Positions 52,951 through 61,824 are shown, counted from the first letter of the stretch. The stretch: 64,000 nucleotides of DNA from Desulfoferula mesophila (GCF_037076455.1 NZ_AP028679.1:4107501-4171500), one strand, 5' to 3'. A program made the numbers and translations. The notes: generated by a model from the sequence alone, not told the origin.

Positions 52951-54099
52951 GTGCAGATCGGCATCGACATCTGCCGCCTCACCGACGCCTGGACCGGGGT
53001 GGGCAACTACATCGCCAACCTGCTGGCCGGCCTGGCCCAGGTGGACCAGGACAACCAATACGTCCTCTATCCCTATTTTCCGGAGTGCTTCCCCCGCCGG
53101 GTGAGGGACATGGCCCAGTTCGTGCCGCCCCAGGCCAACTTCTCCCTGTGGGGAACCGGACGGCCCGAGCTTCTGGTCAAGCTGCTGTGGTTCAAGCTCA
53201 AGCTGCCCCAGCGCTGGTTCTTGGCCAAACCGGCGGTGACCCACTCCACCAACCTGGCCGGGCCGCGCCTGACCCACGGCAAGCTGGTGGTCACGGTGCA
53301 CGACCTGTCCTTCTGCCGCCAGCCGGACTGGCACAAGGCCGAGAACGTGGCCTTCAGCCTGCGCGCCCTGGGCAACGCGGTGGACAACGCCGACCTACTT
53401 ATCGCCCCCTCGCGCTTCACCGCCCAGGAGTTGGTGGAGCTCTACCCCGCCGCCCAAGGCCGGGTGCGGGTGGTGCCCGAGGCGGTGCTGCCGGCCTATC
53501 GCCCGGCGGAGGACCCCGCCGGGGTGCAAGCGGTGCTGGAGCGCCACGGCCTGGAGCGGCCCTACCTGCTGTTCGTGGGCACCCTGGAGCCGCGCAAGAA
53601 CCTGGTGCGTCTGCTCACCGCCTATGAGCGGCTGTTGGCGGGGGGGCAGGAGGAGTTCGACCTGGTGCTGGCCGGAGGCACCGGCTGGAAGGCGGGGCCC
53701 ATCGAGGAGGCCCTGAGCCACAGTCCGGCGCGGGGGCGGGTGCGCCGTTTGGGCTACGTGCCCGGCCCGGAGCTGCCCGCGCTGTATCAGGGAGCCTGGG
53801 CCCTGGTCTATCCCTCGCTCTACGAAGGCTTCGGCCTGCCGGTGCTGGAGGCCCTGGCCTGCGGCACCCCGGTGGTCACCTCGGCCGCCGCCTCCCTGCC
53901 CGAGGTGGGGGGCGAGGCGGCCCTGTACGTGGACCCCGAGGAGCCGGAGCAGCTTCTGGAGGCCCTGGAGCGCATCACCGGCGAGCCAGGCCTGCGCGAG
54001 GCCTTGGCCACCAAGGCCCTGGCCCAGGCGGGGCGCTTCTCCCAGGCGGCCATGGGCCGGGCTGCCCTGGCGGTCTACCAGGAGGCGGCGAAGCTCTAG
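52951..54099 (+). CDS. GT4-family glycosyltransferase (mannosyltransferase-like)
   Basis: The 382-residue GT-B enzyme has IGIDICRLTDAWTGVGNYIANLLAGLA at the N-terminus, THSTNL, VTVHDLSFCRQPDWH, and the donor-binding part LLFVGTLEPRKNLVRLL, LGYVPGPELPALY and PSLYEGFGLPVLEALACGTPVV. These are typical of group 1 mannosyl- and glucosyltransferases in polysaccharide clusters. GTG 52951 is preferred; an in-frame GTG at 52936 would overlap the inverted-repeat arm. The weak G-rich site upstream is part of that arm. Confidence 0.87.
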   Translation: MQIGIDICRLTDAWTGVGNYIANLLAGLAQVDQDNQYVLYPYFPECFPRRVRDMAQFVPPQANFSLWGTGRPELLVKLLWFKLKLPQRWFLAKPAVTHSTNLAGPRLTHGKLVVTVHDLSFCRQPDWHKAENVAFSLRALGNAVDNADLLIAPSRFTAQELVELYPAAQGRVRVVPEAVLPAYRPAEDPAGVQAVLERHGLERPYLLFVGTLEPRKNLVRLLTAYERLLAGGQEEFDLVLAGGTGWKAGPIEEALSHSPARGRVRRLGYVPGPELPALYQGAWALVYPSLYEGFGLPVLEALACGTPVVTSAAASLPEVGGEAALYVDPEEPEQLLEALERITGEPGLREALATKALAQAGRFSQAAMGRAALAVYQEAAKL

Positions 54100-54119
54100 C
54101 CGCGCCCGCCGAAAAAAGC

Positions 54120-54815
54120 CTAGGGCCGGGGGATGCGCCGCACCCCGTCGGAGGCGGCCACGATCACCTCGCTGGCCAGGCCCAGGAACAGGCCGTGCTC
54201 CACCAGCCCGGCCCGGCCCTCCAGGGAGCGGGCCACCGTGCCCGGATCGGCCATGGGCCCGAAGTTGCAATCGATGATCCAGTTGCCCTGGTCGGTGACC
54301 AGGGGCTTGCCGTCCTCCAAGAGGCGCAGCTTCACCTCGGCCCCCAGGGAGGTCACGTACTCGCTCACCGGGCGCAGGGCAAAGGGCACCACCTCCACCG
54401 GCAGGGCCCACTTGTCGCCCAGGTGTTCGCTGAGCTTGCTCTCGTCCACGATGATGATCTCGCGCCGGGAGGCCTGGGCCACCACCTTTTCGCGCAGCAG
54501 CGCCCCGCCGCCGCCCTTGATCAAATTCAGCGCCGGGTCCACCTCGTCGGCCCCGTCCACGGTCAGATCCATCACCGGGTGCTGGTCCAGGCTGGAGACG
54601 TTGAGCCCCAGGGAGCGGGCCTCGGTTTCCATGGCCAGGGCGCAGGCCACCCCGGTGATGCCCTGCAGCTCGCCCGCGGCCACCTTCTTGGCCAGGCTGC
54701 GCACGAACAACAGGGCCGTGCTGCCGTAGCCCAGGCCCACCACCATGCCCGAACGCACCTCGTCCACCGCCGCGTCGGCCGCCAATTGTTTCAGACGGGT
54801 CTGCTCCTCGCTCAT
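54120..54815 (-). CDS. rpiA: Ribose-5-phosphate isomerase A
   Basis: The 231-residue enzyme of the pentose phosphate pathway shows GMVVGLGYGSTALLFV (the loop usually reads GTGST), DLTVDGADEVDP (catalytic Asp), IKGGGGALLREK, IIVDESKLSEHLG and PVEVVPFA. The G-Y-G-S-T variant is unusual but in a backbone-binding loop. It is a single gene facing the glycosyltransferase. Confidence 0.93.
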   Translation of the reverse strand: MSEEQTRLKQLAADAAVDEVRSGMVVGLGYGSTALLFVRSLAKKVAAGELQGITGVACALAMETEARSLGLNVSSLDQHPVMDLTVDGADEVDPALNLIKGGGGALLREKVVAQASRREIIIVDESKLSEHLGDKWALPVEVVPFALRPVSEYVTSLGAEVKLRLLEDGKPLVTDQGNWIIDCNFGPMADPGTVARSLEGRAGLVEHGLFLGLASEVIVAASDGVRRIPRP

Positions 54816-54885
54816 GCCACTCGCTCCGCCAGGGTTGTTCTCCTGGCCCGAAGGTTTACCACTTTTGGCCCGCTTAGGGCCAGCC

Positions 54886-55461
54886 TCAACGCAGGCCCGC
54901 CTGGGCGGCCAGGTCCTTGAGAAACTCTTCGTGGGGCGGCAGCTCGCCGCTGGCCGCGTAGAGCACCCGGTTGCTGCCGTCGGTTAGCCGCAGGATCGCC
55001 ACGAAATAAGGGGTATAGACCTGGCCCAGGACGTCCACGCAGCGCAGCTTGTAATCGGGCACCACCGGGAAGGGCACCTTGTAGTAGCGCACGTAGCCCG
55101 CCACCTCCTCGTCGCCGTTGCTGGCCCCGACGCCCACCATCTTGATCTTGTCGCCCCAGCCCTTATTCTGGATCAGCCGGTAGAGGGCGTTGACGCTGGG
55201 CGCCTGGCGTTGGCAGTGGGAGCAGTAGATGTTGAGGAACTCCACGATGACCAGGGGGGCGTCCACCTTAATGGGGTCCAGGCCCTCCCCCGCCTTGAGG
55301 CCCAGGTAGGCTCGCTGCCCGGCATCCTCGGGGGCCTGGAATTCCACCGAGGGGAAAGGCTGGCCCACCTTGACCTTGGCCCCCTCCCCCGCGGCCAGGG
55401 CCGGGGCGGCGCTCAGCCACAGCAGCGACAGCAACACGGCCAAAAACTTGCGCATCATCAT
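54886..55461 (-). CDS. Exported TlpA/AhpC-like thioredoxin-fold protein
   Basis: The 191-residue protein has a signal peptide (residues 1-24, ending ALA-A) and a thioredoxin fold with VKVGQPFPSVEF, FLNIYCSHCQRQAP (redox pair CSHC) and FPVVPDYKLRCVDVLGQVYTPYFVAIL, including the cis-proline. It probably reduces or exchanges disulfides in the periplasm. The third cysteine (LRC) is extra. Thioredoxin-like genes accompany Fet iron-transport operons, and one such ABC group lies 4 kb downstream, but linkage is not shown. Confidence 0.83.
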   Translation of the reverse strand: MMMRKFLAVLLSLLWLSAAPALAAGEGAKVKVGQPFPSVEFQAPEDAGQRAYLGLKAGEGLDPIKVDAPLVIVEFLNIYCSHCQRQAPSVNALYRLIQNKGWGDKIKMVGVGASNGDEEVAGYVRYYKVPFPVVPDYKLRCVDVLGQVYTPYFVAILRLTDGSNRVLYAASGELPPHEEFLKDLAAQAGLR

Positions 55462-55618
55462 CCTCCGGTTGGGGCGGCCCGCCTTTATTTCATCCGTTGG
55501 AGCAAGTGTAGCAGAAAGCCACAGGGCCGCGCCGGGGCTTGCCCCGGGGGGGCCGCTCGGCGTAGGCTCAATAAATGAATACCCTTAATTAACCATCGGG
55601 GGACATGGGAGGGAACAA

Positions 55619-56383
55619 ATGAAATTGCGTATTTGCCTTGGCCTTTTCGCGCTGCTGCTGTGGGCCTCCGCCGCCCAGGCGGGCTTGGTCATCCACCAGG
55701 AAACCATGGGCGGGCCCAGCACCATGTATGCCCAGGACAACCAGGTGCGCGCGGGCATGGGCCGGGGGGGCATGATCTACGACCTCAACCACGACACCGT
55801 GACCATGCTCAACCCCGACCGCCAGGTGTATTGGTCGGGCAATCCCAACACCCTCAAGCAACAGATGAACCAGGCCATGGATTCGCGCATAGAAGCGGCC
55901 CTCAAACAGGTGCCGCCGGACCAGCGCGAGCAGATGCGGGCCATGATGAAGCAGCGCATGGGCATGACCAAGACGCCCCCCCAGCCCCCGGACAAGGTGG
56001 AGGTGAAAAAGACCGGCGAGAGCGCCAAGATCGCCGGCTATCAATCCCAGAAGTACCAGGTTTACGTGGACGGCAAGCTGCGCCAGGAGGTGTGGATGGC
56101 CTCGGCGCCCGGCTTCAAGGGCCAGGTGGACCTGACCAAGATGACCAAGCTGGCCCAGGCCATGAACCCCCAGAGCGCCGCGCCCGGCTCGAGCTGGCGC
56201 AACTCTCCGGAGATGACCAAGCTCATGTCCGCGGGCATGCCCATGAAGATGGTGGAGTACTCCAGGGGCGGGCCCATGACCGTGATGACCGTGACCAGCG
56301 TGGAGCAGAAGAAGCTGCCCGCCTCCACCTTCCAGCCTCCGGCCGGGTGGAAGCAGGTGGACTTTAACCAGATGATGCAATGA
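55619..56383 (+). CDS. Exported DUF4412-like protein
   Basis: The 254-residue protein has a signal peptide (residues 1-21) and a beta-rich body with LVIHQETMGG, VRAGMGRGGMIYDLNHDTVTMLNPDRQVYWSG and ESAKIAGYQSQKYQVYVDGKLRQEVWMA, the DUF4412 pattern. A helical, Met/Gln-rich insertion (about 85-118) carries many methionines, which might bind a soft metal. Function is unknown. Repeat copy F begins 11 nt after its stop. Confidence 0.7.
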   Translation: MKLRICLGLFALLLWASAAQAGLVIHQETMGGPSTMYAQDNQVRAGMGRGGMIYDLNHDTVTMLNPDRQVYWSGNPNTLKQQMNQAMDSRIEAALKQVPPDQREQMRAMMKQRMGMTKTPPQPPDKVEVKKTGESAKIAGYQSQKYQVYVDGKLRQEVWMASAPGFKGQVDLTKMTKLAQAMNPQSAAPGSSWRNSPEMTKLMSAGMPMKMVEYSRGGPMTVMTVTSVEQKKLPASTFQPPAGWKQVDFNQMMQ

Positions 56384-56394
56384 TCTAAGGGTGA

Positions 56395-56515
56395 CCGGCT
56401 TCGCCAGCCCCCGGCATACTTCGTCGCCGGCTGTGCTTGGCCCTCGGCGTAGAAAAACTACGCCTGCGGCCCATGCGCGCCGGACGCCTCGTCTGTCGGC
56501 GGCTGGCTGTGCCGG
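56395..56515 (-). repeat. Dispersed palindromic repeat, copy F
   Basis: Inverted relative to the other copies. Central dyad GGCGTAG-aaaaa-CTACGCC is perfect; ends are CGGCTTCGCCAGCC and GGCTGGCTGTGCCG. The end equivalent to the right end of other copies faces the stop of the plus-strand gene 55619-56383. Confidence 0.8.
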
Positions 56516-56535
56516 GATCGGCTTGAAGGGATTTG

Positions 56536-57009
56536 ATGGCCACTAAAAGACCTGATTTGCTGGAACCGGTATTTCGCTTGAAGGATGCCCGGGGCTTACT
56601 GCTGCACTGCTTCGTAGCCGTCATGCTCTTGGCGCTGGTGCTGAGCGCCGGGGCCGCCCCGGCGGCCCAGCGCTGGGAGGGCAGCATCCAGGGCCTGGCC
56701 TGCGTCACCCAGGGCAAGGTGTGCCCCATCAACATGGAGGACCCGCTCATCGCCCTGGAAAAGACCTTCGTGCTGCTCACCGCCCAGGGGGACTGGTACT
56801 ACCTGCCCAACCTAGACCGGGGCATCCTGGCCCGCCACCTCAACCGCCCGGTGGCGGTGGTGGGGGTGCTGGAGCCTGGCTCCAAGGCCGTCATGGTGGA
56901 CAAACTATTCGTGCGCCGGGGAAAACTCTGGCGCGAGGCCTGGAGCCAGGACATGGAGCGCGAGCTTCTGGAACAGCTCGACCGCTGGGGCCGGGGCAAA
57001 AGGGAATAG
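56536..57009 (+). CDS. Small exported protein of unknown function
   Basis: The 157-residue protein has a positively charged N-terminus and a signal or anchor helix (about 24-44, ending AAPAAQ). The mature part (WEGSIQGLACVTQGKVCPINMEDP, FVLLTAQGDWYYLPNLDRGILARHLNRPVAVVGVL) looks beta-barrel (OB-like) with two cysteines that could form a disulfide. ATG 56536 is used; a TTG one codon earlier is equivalent. It is the first of three closely spaced genes. Confidence 0.6.
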   Translation: MATKRPDLLEPVFRLKDARGLLLHCFVAVMLLALVLSAGAAPAAQRWEGSIQGLACVTQGKVCPINMEDPLIALEKTFVLLTAQGDWYYLPNLDRGILARHLNRPVAVVGVLEPGSKAVMVDKLFVRRGKLWREAWSQDMERELLEQLDRWGRGKRE

Positions 57010-57013
57010 CGCC

Positions 57014-57778
57014 TTGGAGTCGATCAACCCGGGCAGCGAGCTCCTAGCCCTGGTCCTCACCCTGGTGCTGATGCTCAGCCACTACCTCTCGCCCCTGATG
57101 CGCCGCCTGCCTGGACTGGGCGAGCGCGGCGTGGCCTCCTTTGCCGGGGGGGTGGCGGTGGCCTATGTTTTTCTGCACATGCTGCCCGAGCTGGTGGAGG
57201 GCAACGCCAACGTGGGCCGCCTGCTGGCGGGGGTGGAACCGCTCACGCCCCTTTTGGACCTGGGCATCTTCATCGTGGCCCTCACCGGTTTCACCGTGTA
57301 CTACGGCCTGGAGCTGGTGGCGGTGCGGGCGGCGGAGAAGGCCCCCGCCGCCGAGGGCAAGGTCTACGCCCTGCACCTGGGCATGTACTGCCTGTACAAT
57401 TTTTTGATCACCTACACCATGCCGCTCAGGGTGCAGAGCGGCCTGGTCTACGCGCTCATCTTCACCGGGGCCATGTCCCTGCACTTCGTCCTGAGCGACC
57501 GCAATTTCAAGCGCCACTTTCCCCGGCGTTTTTCCCTGGCGGGCCGCCTGATCCTGGTGGGCTCCCTGGCCGCCGGATGGGGAGCCGCCGCGCTGAGCGA
57601 GCTTATCAGCGTGTTGGGGGTGAGCCTGATGATCGCCTTTCTCTCGGGCTCCATCCTCTACAACGTGTTCAAGGAGGAATTGCCCGCCGAGCGCAACTCC
57701 AGCTACGCCGGCTTCACCCTGGGCCTGGGCCTGACCACCGCCCTCTTGGCCCTGGAAGCCTATCTTAGCCACCCCTAG
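57014..57778 (+). CDS. Multi-spanning membrane protein, ZIP-transporter-like
   Basis: The 254-residue protein has seven to eight hydrophobic helices. Polar features inside or next to helices (FLHMLPELVEG, LHFVLSDRNFKRHF, FKEELPAERNSSY) recall metal-binding helices of ZIP transporters, but the canonical HN/HE signature of that family is not clear, so this is a tentative link. TTG start, 4 nt after the previous gene. Confidence 0.5.
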   Translation: MESINPGSELLALVLTLVLMLSHYLSPLMRRLPGLGERGVASFAGGVAVAYVFLHMLPELVEGNANVGRLLAGVEPLTPLLDLGIFIVALTGFTVYYGLELVAVRAAEKAPAAEGKVYALHLGMYCLYNFLITYTMPLRVQSGLVYALIFTGAMSLHFVLSDRNFKRHFPRRFSLAGRLILVGSLAAGWGAAALSELISVLGVSLMIAFLSGSILYNVFKEELPAERNSSYAGFTLGLGLTTALLALEAYLSHP

Positions 57779-57798
57779 CCGAGTTGGGACCTGTACCC

Positions 57799-58599
57799 AT
57801 GACCACGGAATTCTTGCAACTGGACGAGGGCCGCATGGCCTTTGAGCAGGCCGGGACGGGCGGCTTGCCCCTGGTGTTTTTGCACGGCTTCGCCTGCAAC
57901 CGCTCCTTTTTCGCCGCCCAGACGGCCCACTTCGGCGCGCGGCGCCGGGTGGTGGCGATAGATTTTCTGGGCCACGGCGAGAGCGACACCCCGGAGATCG
58001 AGTACCGCCTGCCCCGCTTCGCCGCCGATGCGGCCCGCCTGGTGGAGCATTTGGGCCTGGGCGAGGTGGTGGTGGTGGGCCACAGCATGGGCGGGGCGGT
58101 GGCCCTGGAGCTGGCCGCCACGCGGCCGGAGCTGGTGCGCGCGGCGGTGTCGCTGGACACCACCATGGTCTCCTCGGCGGAGCGCACCAACCGGGTGCTG
58201 CCCAACATGCTCCAGGCCCTGAGCGGCCCCCACTACCTGATGGCCGCCCGCGCCTTTGCCGGAAGCCTGGTCTTGCCCAGCGACGGCCCGGAGGTCAAAC
58301 GGCACGTGGAGGCGGTCATGTCCTCGCCGCCCCGCCACGTGCTGACGGAGCTGACCAAGGCGCTGATGGCCTGGAACGGCCCCGACGCCCTGGCCCGCCT
58401 CCGGCGGCCCATGCTCTACGTGGGTTCCCAGAACCCGCTGACCAGCCAGGCCGCGATTTTGGCGGCCAGCCCCTGGGTGCGCTATGCCCAGGCGGCGGGC
58501 AGCGGTCATTTCCTAACCCTGGTGGTGCCCGAGCAGGTCAACCTCATGCTGGAGCGCTGGCTGGCCGTGCTGCCATCCATCGAGGCGGAGCCTCAATAG
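57799..58599 (+). CDS. Alpha/beta-hydrolase fold protein
   Basis: The 266-residue enzyme has the oxyanion HG motif in VFLHGFACN, the nucleophile elbow VVGHSMGGAV, an acid after beta-6/7 in the LYVGSQNPL region and the catalytic histidine in GSGHFLTL. It is a serine esterase/hydrolase of undefined substrate. ATG 57799 is preferred to an in-frame TTG five codons upstream. It ends the small plus-strand group. Confidence 0.85.
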   Translation: MTTEFLQLDEGRMAFEQAGTGGLPLVFLHGFACNRSFFAAQTAHFGARRRVVAIDFLGHGESDTPEIEYRLPRFAADAARLVEHLGLGEVVVVGHSMGGAVALELAATRPELVRAAVSLDTTMVSSAERTNRVLPNMLQALSGPHYLMAARAFAGSLVLPSDGPEVKRHVEAVMSSPPRHVLTELTKALMAWNGPDALARLRRPMLYVGSQNPLTSQAAILAASPWVRYAQAAGSGHFLTLVVPEQVNLMLERWLAVLPSIEAEPQ

Positions 58600-58629
58600 G
58601 CAACGCCGCCTGCCGGGGCTCATGACTCA

Positions 58630-58804
58630 CCGGCACAGCCAGGCAGCGCCAGGCAAGGCAGTATGCCAGGGGCTGGGGATCAACCGGCACAGCCAGCCGC
58701 CGGCAGACAAGGCGTCCGGCGAGGGAGTTCCGCAGGCGTATATGCAATACGCCGAGGAAACGAGCGATGCCGGCAACGCAGTATGCCGGGGGCTGGCGAA
58801 GCCG
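58630..58804 (+). repeat. Dispersed palindromic repeat, copy G with preceding short derivative
   Basis: 58685-58804 is a full copy (ends CGGCACAGCCAGCC and GGCTGGCGAAGCCG; centre GGCGTAT/ATACGCC). 58630-58677 is a short version in which the two ends are joined without the middle (CGGCACAGCC ... AGTATGCCAGGGGCTGG). The right end lies 5 nt from the ABC gene stop codon. Confidence 0.8.
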
Positions 58805-58809
58805 TACGG

Positions 58810-59514
58810 CTAGCCGCAGACGGCGGCCAAAGCCTTCCCCGTCTCCTCCCCTTGCAACTTGCCGTCGGCCATGTTGAGCACCCGGTCGGCGTAGCCCGCG
58901 CAGGTGGGGCTGTGGGTGACCATCACGATGGTCATGCCCTCGGAGCCCAGGCGCTGCAACAGCTCCATCATGCGCCCGGTGTTGGCCTGGTCCAGGTTGC
59001 CGGTGGGCTCGTCGGCCAACAGGATGGGCGGCTGGTTGACCAGGGCCCGGGCCACGGCGGCCCGCTCCTGCTCCCCGCCGCTCACCTGGGAGGGCAACCG
59101 TTTTTCCTTGCCCGCCAGGCCCACCCGCTCCAGGGCCAGGTGGGCCATCTCCAGCTTTTCGCGCCTGGCCAGGCGCTTCACCGCCAAAGGCAGCATCACG
59201 TTCTCGGCCAGGCTGAGGTAGGGCACCAGGTTGAAGGACTGGAACACGAAGCCCAGGTATTCCCGGCGGAAGTCGGCCCGCTGGTCCGGGCCCAGGGTGA
59301 ACACCTCGATGCCGTCCACCAGGTAGGAGCCTTCCTCGGGGGTGTTGAGCGCCCCCAATACGGCCAGCAGGGTGGACTTGCCGCTGCCCGAGGGGCCCAT
59401 CACCGCCACGAACTCGCCGGGGTCGATATCCAGGCTCACCGAGTCCAGGGCCTTGACCTGGGCCGACCCCTTGCCGTAGGCCTTCATCAAATCGCGCGCA
59501 ACTATCAAGCTCAT
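58810..59514 (-). CDS. ABC transporter ATP-binding protein (LolD/MacB/FetD-like)
   Basis: The 234-residue ATPase has Walker A GPSGSGKST, Q-loop FQSFNL, signature VSGGEQERAAVARAL, Walker B ILLADEPTGNLD and H-loop VTHSP. It belongs to the MacB-type exporters that pair with FtsX-like permeases, and such a permease is encoded 10 nt upstream. The stop codon abuts repeat copy G. Confidence 0.92.
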   Translation of the reverse strand: MSLIVARDLMKAYGKGSAQVKALDSVSLDIDPGEFVAVMGPSGSGKSTLLAVLGALNTPEEGSYLVDGIEVFTLGPDQRADFRREYLGFVFQSFNLVPYLSLAENVMLPLAVKRLARREKLEMAHLALERVGLAGKEKRLPSQVSGGEQERAAVARALVNQPPILLADEPTGNLDQANTGRMMELLQRLGSEGMTIVMVTHSPTCAGYADRVLNMADGKLQGEETGKALAAVCG

Positions 59515-59524
59515 GGTCGTTCTC

Positions 59525-60682
59525 CTACAGGGTCCGCAGGGCCTGGGCGGGGTCCAGGCGCGAGGCCATCCAGGCGGGATAAAGGCTGGCCGCCGATCCG
59601 CAGATCAGGGCCAGGGCCAGGGCCGCGCCGGCCAGGGAGGGATCCCAGGCCAGGTGGCCTCCCCCGTCCTGGCTGAACAGGGGCAGGGCCAGTTCGCCGG
59701 CCAGGTGCCCGGCCAGATAGCCCAGGAGCCCGGCTGCGGCCGAGAGAAGCAGGGCTTCGGTGAGTACCACCCGCATTACCTGGCCGCTGCGAAAGCCGAT
59801 GGCCCGGAAGATGCCGATCTCGCCGGTGCGCTCCTTGACGCTGCCCATCATGGTGACCAGCACCACCAGGCCTCCCAAAAGGGCCACCAACAGGGACACC
59901 CCCAGGGCGAAGCGCTTAAAGTGGGCCAGGGCCTCCATGCGGCCCTTGACCACGCTCTGGATGGCCACCGCCTTGGCCCCGGGCAGGGCCTGGTTGATCT
60001 GGGTGACCATGGCCTCGATGGGGCAGTCCTTGCACAGGGCGGCCACCTCCACCAGCGACACCAGCCCCGGCTTGCCCAAGAGCTGCTGGGCCGGGGCCAG
60101 GGGCATGAACAACAGGTGGTCGTCCTGGCTGCCGGTGGGCTCCAGGACGCCGCTGACCGTGAACTCCCGCCCGCCCAGGCTGACCCGGCCGCCGGGGCTC
60201 AGGCCCAAAAGACGGGCCGCCTCGGCGCCGGGGGCCACCTGGCCGTCCAGGGGCTCCTTGCCCGCGAACTTCCACCAGGGCTTGAGGATACTGGCCTCGC
60301 TGAAGTCCACCCCGGCCAGAAGCACCGGGCGGCCCGCCGCCTCGGTGCGCCCCAGGACCATGGGCCCCACCGCGGCGACGTTGGCCGAGTTCTTGATCTT
60401 GCGGATGGCGGCCAGGTCGGCCTGGTAGATCTCCTTGGCGTCGAAGGAAAGCCCACCCAGGCTCAGGCCGCCGTAGGACATGTTGAGCTGGTCGCTCTTG
60501 GGGGTGATGAGGATGTTGGCCCCGTATTTTTCCAGCTTGTGGTTTATCTCGTGGGTAAGAGCCGAGCCCAGGCCCATCAGGGCCACCATGGTGGCCACCC
60601 CGGTGAGCAGCCCGGCCAGCACAAAGGCCGCCTTGGCCTTCTTGCGCCTGAGGTTCAAGAGGGCGATGTCGGTGAGGTTCAT
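59525..60682 (-). CDS. FtsX/MacB-like ABC permease
   Basis: The 385-residue permease has an N-terminal helix (about 17-40), a large periplasmic domain (41-250) and three C-terminal helices, with the typical cytoplasmic loop GSVKERTGEIGIFRAIGFRSGQVMRVVLTEALLL and end YPAWMASRLDPAQALRTL. A CKDC pair in the periplasmic domain might bind metal. Only one permease gene is present, so a homodimer is expected. Confidence 0.9.
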   Translation of the reverse strand: MNLTDIALLNLRRKKAKAAFVLAGLLTGVATMVALMGLGSALTHEINHKLEKYGANILITPKSDQLNMSYGGLSLGGLSFDAKEIYQADLAAIRKIKNSANVAAVGPMVLGRTEAAGRPVLLAGVDFSEASILKPWWKFAGKEPLDGQVAPGAEAARLLGLSPGGRVSLGGREFTVSGVLEPTGSQDDHLLFMPLAPAQQLLGKPGLVSLVEVAALCKDCPIEAMVTQINQALPGAKAVAIQSVVKGRMEALAHFKRFALGVSLLVALLGGLVVLVTMMGSVKERTGEIGIFRAIGFRSGQVMRVVLTEALLLSAAAGLLGYLAGHLAGELALPLFSQDGGGHLAWDPSLAGAALALALICGSAASLYPAWMASRLDPAQALRTL

Positions 60683-60686
60683 AGGG

Positions 60687-61244
60687 TTAGCCCCGCTTGG
60701 TGAAGTTGAAGTAGCGCCGGCCGTCCATGATGTCGGCCAGACGGATGATCACCTTGCCGTTTTCCACCTTCCGCTGCAGGGGCGCGGGGTTGCAGCCGCC
60801 CTTGATCTCGTTGACCTTGATCGAGGGGAAGTGCTTGCCGCAGTTGGCGCAGACCATGTCGTCGCCTTGCTGGTAATAGCCCTTGCCCTCCGGCCAGCAC
60901 ACGTCGCAGGCGTCGTAGGCCGCCCGGATCACCCCGTCGGAGCTTTTGATGACAAAGTAGCGCACCAAGACGCCGCCCTCGCCCTTGAGCTCGAAGTGGC
61001 GGGCCTTGCCGTCGGTGAACAGGGTCTCGTCCAGGGCCACCACCTTTTCGCCGTTGACCGTGGCCAGGGAAGCGGCCTGGGGCGCCTCGCCCGAGCCGGG
61101 GGAAATGAGCCACCAGGACAGGCCGCCGGCCAGGGCCAGCACCGCCACCACCACCAGCGCGGCCAAGCCCTTGGAAGAGCCGCCGCGATTGCTGCCCAGC
61201 ACCTGGGCCTTCTTGTCCATGTTCTTTTTGCTTTGCTTGGTCAT
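60687..61244 (-). CDS. DUF2318 membrane-anchored cysteine-rich protein
   Basis: The 185-residue protein has one N-terminal transmembrane helix (about 31-51) and a periplasmic DUF2318 domain with YDACDVCWPEGKGYYQQGDDMVCANCGKHF and GGCNPAP, the cysteine pattern of this metal-binding family. DUF2318 proteins occur next to FTR1 iron permeases and FtsX/ABC genes. ATG 61244 has AGGAGA upstream; the frame opens 11 codons earlier without that site. The stop lies 4 nt before the permease start. Confidence 0.87.
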   Translation of the reverse strand: MTKQSKKNMDKKAQVLGSNRGGSSKGLAALVVVAVLALAGGLSWWLISPGSGEAPQAASLATVNGEKVVALDETLFTDGKARHFELKGEGGVLVRYFVIKSSDGVIRAAYDACDVCWPEGKGYYQQGDDMVCANCGKHFPSIKVNEIKGGCNPAPLQRKVENGKVIIRLADIMDGRRYFNFTKRG

Positions 61245-61364
61245 GACTATCTCCTGATCTTTGCGTAAACCTCTCAAGGACCCTCAAGGGGGCACGGATG
61301 CGCGCCGCCGCGCCGTTCGGGCGCGCGCCGGGGTCAGGGAGGCGCCGGGCCTCCTGAGAGGTTT

Positions 61365-61715
61365 TTAGATCAGCAGACGGGTGGTGGAGATATACAGCGG
61401 CACCGGAGCACGGGCCCTGGGCCGGGGGGCGGGGCCGGGCCGGGAAGCCGGGGCAAACCAGCCAACCGGGAAGACCGCGCCGGCCAGGGCCGGGGGCATG
61501 ATTCTGAAGCCATGATTGGGGACCAGGGGCCGGTGGTCCTGGGCGGGCGTCTGCACACAGCAACAACCGGACGCGCCCATGGGGCAGGCATCCTGCCCGG
61601 AGCTTGGTTGGCCAGCCTCCGGGCAAGACGAGGGCGCGTCCATGGCCGCGGCGGGTGCGGCATAGGCCAGCGCCAAAAACAACGCCACCGCTATGGCATA
61701 CTTTACTAACGCCAA
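61365..61715 (-). CDS. Small cysteine-rich exported protein
   Basis: The 116-residue protein (TTG start) has a signal peptide (residues 1-24, ending AAA-M) and a short mature part with a cluster of cysteines (SSCPEAG, DACPMGASGCCCVQ), then a hydrophobic/proline-rich end finishing LYISTTRLLI. Similar small Cys-rich leaders precede metal transport genes. It has a good promoter (61746-61774) and heads the DUF2318-FtsX-ABC unit. I do not know a family name. Confidence 0.6.
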   Translation of the reverse strand: MALVKYAIAVALFLALAYAAPAAAMDAPSSCPEAGQPSSGQDACPMGASGCCCVQTPAQDHRPLVPNHGFRIMPPALAGAVFPVGWFAPASRPGPAPRPRARAPVPLYISTTRLLI

Positions 61716-61745
61716 GGGCCCCGCTTCCTCCGTTAAGGTAGTCTA

Positions 61746-61774
61746 AAGATAGCGCCGCCCCCGGCCATAGTCAA
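61746..61774 (-). promoter_or_regulatory. Promoter of DUF2318/ABC unit
   Basis: On the minus strand TTGACT (61769-61774), 17-nt spacer and TATCTT (61746-61751). GACTA occurs in both flanks (in the -35 and just past the -10), a possible operator pair. Confidence 0.6.
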
Positions 61775-61824
61775 CCAAACTAGTAGAGATTATTCGCTCG
61801 CCCCAGCCGAAGCGAGAAAGCCCC

